Of a stretch of 20,292 nt of DNA, positions 18,033 through 20,292 are shown in pieces. The position numbers and the translations under genes were made by a program. The stretch's first letter is position 1; the number at the start of each line of letters is the position of its first letter. Origin of the DNA: Brachionus plicatilis (lineage: Eukaryota; Rotifera; Eurotatoria; Ploima; Brachionidae). The notes under the pieces were generated by a model. The model saw only the letters and a program-made list of their open reading frames with translations. It was not told the DNA's origin and searched no databases. The stretch lies in contig QEOQ01000312.1 in assembly GCA_010279815.1 (NCBI GenBank), positions 144,433 to 164,724 on the forward strand. The letters are read 5' to 3'.

Positions 18033-18635
18033 ATGAAATTCTCACTTTGCTTAGTTTTTGCCATTGTTGGCTTAGTATGCAGTGTAACTCCAATAATTCG
18101 AGAAATCACCGTTCCCGAAGCTACAGTAAACGGCACAAGATGCATCTACTTTTCAGAATCAAATTTGCTAAGCTGTGAAGGAGTTGTAGGAGAAGTTGAA
18201 TGTGACGCTTTCAGTGAACTAGATGTTTTGCGCTCAAAAGAAATCAACTTTTTTGGCATCAGACAATTAGTTGACTTGAACTCGACTGAAATTGGTAGCG
18301 TCATGTTCGAATTGTTCCCAAGAGAAATCGAAAATACCACTTACATGAACAATATGGTCGAAGTTGAGGGTGAAGACGAACGTCTTGTTATGTACACTGG
18401 CGAAACTGGTGTTCGTGGTGGTATCAGAGTGTCAAGTGTTTCATGCTGGCAAAGACTTGTAGAAGTTTTGAAAAGCCAGATTGAGGTTCAAATGGCATCT
18501 GTTGATGGAGTTGAAGGCGAAGTGCCAATGATCGGTGAAGTTGCCATCAGTGACAGAAGATTGCAAAAGAAATGGTTGTGGTATGGACTTGGATATGGTT
18601 ACTACGGTTATCCATTCGGCTTTTACGGAAAATAG
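18033..18635 (+). CDS. Family member G: secreted four-Cys LFPR protein with Gly/Tyr tail
   Basis: Intronless, 200 residues, sister of F although 6.4 kb away. Signal peptide MKFSLCLVFAIVGLVCS, a linker seven residues longer than in F (TPIIREITVPEATV), then C-x10-C-x8-C (RCIYFSESNLLSCEG...EVEC), AFSELDVL, NFFGIRQLVDLNST, ELFPREIENTTY, GIRVSSVSCWQRL and VPMIGEVAISDR. KK in LQKKWLW precedes the Trp/Tyr/Gly tail ending in GFYGK. From 18243 to 18385 only one base differs from F by eye, and most of the rest of the gene is also nearly identical, while the signal-peptide half and 3' flank have drifted. AATAAA follows at 18755-18760. Function unknown; secretion inferred. Confidence 0.87.
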   Translation: MKFSLCLVFAIVGLVCSVTPIIREITVPEATVNGTRCIYFSESNLLSCEGVVGEVECDAFSELDVLRSKEINFFGIRQLVDLNSTEIGSVMFELFPREIENTTYMNNMVEVEGEDERLVMYTGETGVRGGIRVSSVSCWQRLVEVLKSQIEVQMASVDGVEGEVPMIGEVAISDRRLQKKWLWYGLGYGYYGYPFGFYGK

Positions 18636-18754
18636 ATAATATTAACCGAATTTTTTCTACCTAAATGTAAATGGTCAAAGCAATTAAATCTAATTGTGCT
18701 TTCCAAAATTAATTTTATTTGAATTTTTTTAAATTAATTGTAAAAACAACTAAA

Positions 18755-18760
18755 AATAAA
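18755..18760 (+). terminator. Poly(A) signal of gene G
   Basis: AATAAA lies about 120 bp after the stop, a distance similar to that in gene F. Confidence 0.4.
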
Positions 18761-18779
18761 ATAATCGCAGCAGTATTTT

Positions 18780-19110
18780 TCTTTTTTCTTTAAAACCGTA
18801 TATTTGAATATACAATAGCAAACCAAAAAATTTTAATTTCTAAGATAGTCATATTTGAATTTTAATTTTTTAAAAATAATTATTATAATTTAAATTTGAT
18901 CAAAATTGAACTTAAAATTACATGAAGAAATTTTTTTATTTTCAATTTATCCTGAATAGAGCATTTTATAAAAGCGACCATTCTAATTTGGCTTCTGCTT
19001 ATCCTAACCATATAATCCATCAGAAAATACATAACAAGTTAAAAATAATTTTTTTTTTGCTAAAACTTTTTTAGTTTTAATTGTACACATTAAAAAAAAT
19101 AAAAATAATA
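18780..19110. other. AT-rich spacer after gene G
   Basis: No open frame of note and no recognisable repeat end. Confidence 0.5.
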
Positions 19111-19111
19111 T

Positions 19112-19400
19112 TACCGTATTTCCTCAAATAAAAGAAAGTTGGGTCATCAAAGGATTTCTTTTATTCGAAAATTTTTCAATTAAAAAAAGTGACTCAAATA
19201 AAAGAAATTTATCCATTTTTTTCTTCTATTAGAAACAAGAAAATGAATTTTTACATGACAACTGACTGGTGAATTTTCTTTTAATCGAGACACATTTTTT
19301 TGTGAAAAACAACTCAAATAAAGACAAATTTTGGACTAAATACAAGCAAGTTTCTTCTACCGTATTTCGTCTAATAGAAGTAAACACAATTAGAAGATAC
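19112..19400. repeat. Repeat patch with TACCGTATTTC and CTCAAATAAAAGAAA words
   Basis: TACCGTATTTCCTCAAATAAAAGAAAG at about 19113 resembles TACCGTATTTCGTCTAATAGAAG at about 19360. Between them CTCAAATAAAAGAAA-like words recur in both orientations (plus near 19195 and 19310; minus near 19155, 19225 and 19275). The TA-CCGTA start is similar to the ends of the 620-bp TIR element. This looks like nested or partly deleted MITE copies; I could not define full ends. Confidence 0.5.
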
Positions 19401-19716
19401 TTGGTTTCTAGCAGCTGTTGGTCCGTTTAGTAACCTTTTAAATTCAAATAATTTAATAAAAATAAAATTTTAAATATTTTTCAAAAACTTTAATTTTAGT
19501 GACTTTGACTTTAGCTAGGGCGCTATAATAACTACCTGGAACGGCAAATATTCAAATAATTAATTCGACTTAAATATAAAATACAATTATCAAGTCCGCT
19601 TTTTGAAGAATATTCAAAAAAAATTTTTTAACAAATTATAGAAGAAAAAATTTTTTTATTTAATTAAAAACCTGCCCGCCAAAATTCGGACCGTTACTTA
19701 GTCCGCCCGTTTAAGT
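19401..19716. other. Intergenic DNA with two less AT-rich patches
   Basis: No gene. Patches around 19415-19437 (GGTCCGTTTAGTAACC) and 19672-19712 (GCCCGCC...GGACCGTTACTTAGTCCGCCCG) stand out and contain a short palindrome, GGAC...GTCC. They may be worn transposon ends. Confidence 0.4.
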
Positions 19717-19815
19717 TTAAACATTCTCAATGCCTTTTGGTAGATCACTCAAATACATAACGAACAATAAAGGACAAATTACTGATCCCCTGTGGTGCAC
19801 AGCTAATGTAATATA
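19717..19815 (-). pseudogene. LINE reverse-transcriptase fragment (PQGSVLGP-like block)
   Basis: The minus strand reads LAVHHRGSVICPLLFVMYLS then DLPKGIENV and a stop. This is the SGVPQGSVLGPLLF-x-x-Y-x-NDLP block of non-LTR reverse transcriptases, with the P-Q changed to H-R. The catalytic F-A-D-D part is not present downstream. It belongs just after the block seen at 14938-15076 in an intact enzyme, but the two pieces lie 4.6 kb apart and are probably independent relics. Confidence 0.65.
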
Positions 19816-20292
19816 ACACGAAATAATTATTTTTTTTTAAAGAGAATGAGATAATTTTGATTTTATTAATTAAAATGTTATTAGTAAAATTAAAATCATC
19901 AAGTAAAAATTAGCGATAAAGTGTTTAAAAACTAGTTAATGGTAGAAAGAATTCAAAGAATACTAGAGAGATTTTCAAGTTTAATGCAACAACAATCTAA
20001 ATTTCAAAAATTAACTTCGATTCACTGCTAGCTATAGGGCTTCAAAAAAGTTAAATGAAATATGCGTGTCAAACAAGCTGCAATTAATTTATATTTACTA
20101 TTTCTTGATAAAAATGGTAATGGTAAATTTATTTAAAAAATCTAAAAAAAATTTAGGAAATAAAATTTTTTTAAATCTAAAAACCAGAAAGTGGAATTTA
20201 TACTGCAAAATTACTAAATTGATGCATTTTTTAAAAAAAATTGAAAAAAAAAACTTAAAAATTTATTTTGGAATTTAATTTTGATAAACTTA
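19816..20292. other. AT-rich end of window without supported gene
   Basis: A plus-strand Lys/Asn/Phe-rich open run at 20066-20278 has no recognisable motif and the composition expected from random AT-rich DNA. Nothing else is visible. Confidence 0.5.

Noticed and set aside
18146..18340. Minus-strand open frame opposite gene G
   Set aside because: Shadow of gene G.
20066..20278. Plus-strand Lys/Asn-rich open frame at the window end
   Set aside because: Composition is that of random AT-rich DNA; no start context or homology visible.

Overview
This is a very AT-rich animal nuclear sequence. It has short spliceosomal introns (mostly 49-60 bp, GT...AG), AATAAA poly(A) signals, TATA boxes about 30-80 bp upstream of start codons, and a clear metazoan-type Golgi gene (COG6). 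No bacterial operon, tRNA, rRNA or CRISPR array is visible. Base composition, tiny introns and the mix of DNA transposons would suit a small invertebrate such as a monogonont rotifer, but that is a weak inference: nothing in the window fixes the species.

Layout. 1-1504 is mobile DNA: an internally deleted hAT element (about 4-1126) and, 16 bp further on, a 353-bp foldback element with a perfect 9-bp target duplication. Both lie in what should be an intron of COG6. 1545-5329 holds thirteen COG6 exons on the + strand; the gene's first ~100 codons lie upstream of the window. 5477-6058 is an intronless gene for a cysteine-rich, CxxC-rich protein with a short RS tract.

From 6126 to 11647, and again at 18033-18635, is a cluster of seven paralogues of a secreted protein family I do not recognise (called A-G here): A (-), B (+, pseudogene), C (+), D (-), E (+), F (+), G (+). 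The intact members share a signal peptide, four cysteines in the pattern C-x10-C-x6/8-C...C-[W/Y/F], a central L-[Y/F]-P-R motif, and a C-terminal G-[E/F/S]-[hydrophobic] strand. They form two kinds. A and E keep introns at matching places and have no tail. C, D, F and G are intronless and carry a Gly/aromatic tail directly after a dibasic pair, ending in G or GK. F and G share a nearly identical stretch that looks like gene conversion or recent duplication.

11650-18000 and 18640-20292 contain no convincing gene. They hold a foldback element (12618-13203), a 620-bp TIR element with TA duplications (16558-17177), two decayed LINE reverse-transcriptase fragments, a CCGTATTT-type repeat patch and AT-rich low-complexity DNA. 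The most interesting content is the secreted paralogue cluster and its possible processed C-terminal peptides.
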